A model generated the notes under the pieces. That model saw only the letters and a program-made list of their open reading frames with translations. It ran no database searches and had not been told where the DNA came from. A DNA stretch of 64,000 bases from Flavobacterium sp. 1355 (GTDB lineage: Bacteria; Bacteroidota; Bacteroidia; Flavobacteriales; Flavobacteriaceae): NCBI RefSeq assembly GCF_017833415.1, contig NZ_JAFICC010000004.1, positions 186,001 to 250,000 of the forward strand, written 5' to 3'. Every line of letters begins with the position of its first letter. Within the stretch, counting starts at the first letter, position 1. This document shows, one piece after another, positions 63,461 to 64,000 of this stretch. The translations under genes were made by a program, and so were the position numbers.

Positions 63461-63955
63461 TTATCCTTTGCATACAATAATTCCCTTGCCATTTTCAGCA
63501 GCTTTTTTAAATGCTGTAAAGATGGTTTCTACATCATGCAAAATATAATCCCAACTTTTTTCTTTAGTGATATATCCCGCATTGTAGATGTAAGGATCTT
63601 GCATTTTTGATTCGTCATATGCTTCTTCAATTTGCTGCAAAGAAATTTGATTCAATATTTTATTCATTTCAGCTACATTGATTGCTTTGATGTAACTTAG
63701 ACCTTCTAAATTTTCTAACGGCTGACCTAATAAGCCAGATAATATTTTTTCTTTCGAAGTATCGTTTTGACGAATTAGAAAACTGGCAATATCCCAAGCT
63801 TTGTCACAATAAAAGTTATCTTCACCTTCATGATGAAATTCGCCGTCAGGACTAGCATAATTATCATAAAAGTGTCTTTCAAACGCTTCTGGATTTTCTA
63901 AGAACTCATTAATAAAGTTATTATATACCAGATAAAATTCGCACACAATTCCCAT
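63461..63955 (-). CDS. DUF1877 (YfbM-like) protein
   Basis: A 164-residue soluble protein. It begins MGIVCEFYLV, has NFYCDKAWDIASFLI (family form: L-DKAWD-x-x-x-FLL) and ends with WDYILHDVETIFTAFKKAAENGKGIIV, all typical of DUF1877. The E. coli member YfbM has a solved structure but no known activity. These genes occur singly or in small families in Bacteroidota. Its start lies 45 bases from the window edge, and no neighbour suggests a role. Confidence 0.87.
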   Translation of the reverse strand: MGIVCEFYLVYNNFINEFLENPEAFERHFYDNYASPDGEFHHEGEDNFYCDKAWDIASFLIRQNDTSKEKILSGLLGQPLENLEGLSYIKAINVAEMNKILNQISLQQIEEAYDESKMQDPYIYNAGYITKEKSWDYILHDVETIFTAFKKAAENGKGIIVCKG

Positions 63956-64000
63956 ATGATTATTTGAAGATATTAAATATAAGACTATTCAAATTTAGAA

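Overview
The window is AT-rich chromosomal DNA from a member of the Bacteroidota, most likely Flavobacterium or a close relative. The evidence is a type IX secretion (gliding/type B) C-terminal domain next to a PorP/SprF-family protein, a fused SecDF, TonB receptors with carboxypeptidase-regulatory-like N-termini, few Shine-Dalgarno sites, and repeated -7 elements of the Bacteroidota form TAnnTTTG. No rRNA, tRNA, CRISPR array, prophage or transposase gene was seen.

Layout. 1-8 kb: the 3' end of a surface polysaccharide locus (sugar aminotransferase fragment, CDP-glycerol-transferase-like protein, Wzx-type flippase, several glycosyltransferases, FdtA-like ketoisomerase). A GT2 gene is translationally coupled to ftsE. 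9-15.6 kb: a large periplasmic TPR protein and a plug-less outer-membrane barrel, separated by a phzF-family gene that has related palindromic repeats on both sides, then a GreA-like protein. 15.9-31.9 kb: housekeeping genes: asnB, a second AsnB paralog whose glutaminase site is destroyed, gyrB, mdh, secDF, a PagL-like lipid A deacylase, lgt, yidD, cysS, folE and a class I aminotransferase. A four-helix-bundle (S23/IVS) gene with inverted repeats at its edges sits between cysS and folE. 32-39.2 kb: an aspartyl protease with a PDZ domain, then a type IX cargo, SprF-like and OmpA-like triplet. 39.3-44.6 kb: lipoprotein, DUF1573 protein, valS and an APC permease.

44.7-53.7 kb is an iron/siderophore uptake block on the minus strand: three TonB-dependent receptors, a DUF4198 protein and a PepSY membrane protein. 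Four of its transcription starts carry a shared box (TATTTAGA followed by an AT-rich CAATnAAAA-type core) close to a TAnnTTTG element, which suggests one common, probably iron-responsive, regulator. 53.8-64 kb: an MFS transporter, small lipoproteins, topB, an SRPBCC protein, a second PhzF protein, a phage-type repressor divergent from a 64-residue protein with palindromes in the shared promoter, a secreted collagen-like protein, a lipoprotein and a DUF1877 protein.

The most unusual items are the glutaminase-dead AsnB paralog beside an intact asnB, the inverted-repeat-bounded four-helix-bundle gene, the shared regulatory box of the iron block, the modular type IX cargo with its dedicated partners, and at least three families of intergenic hairpin repeats. 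All family assignments come from reading the sequence, with no database search. Promoters and operators are pattern-based proposals.
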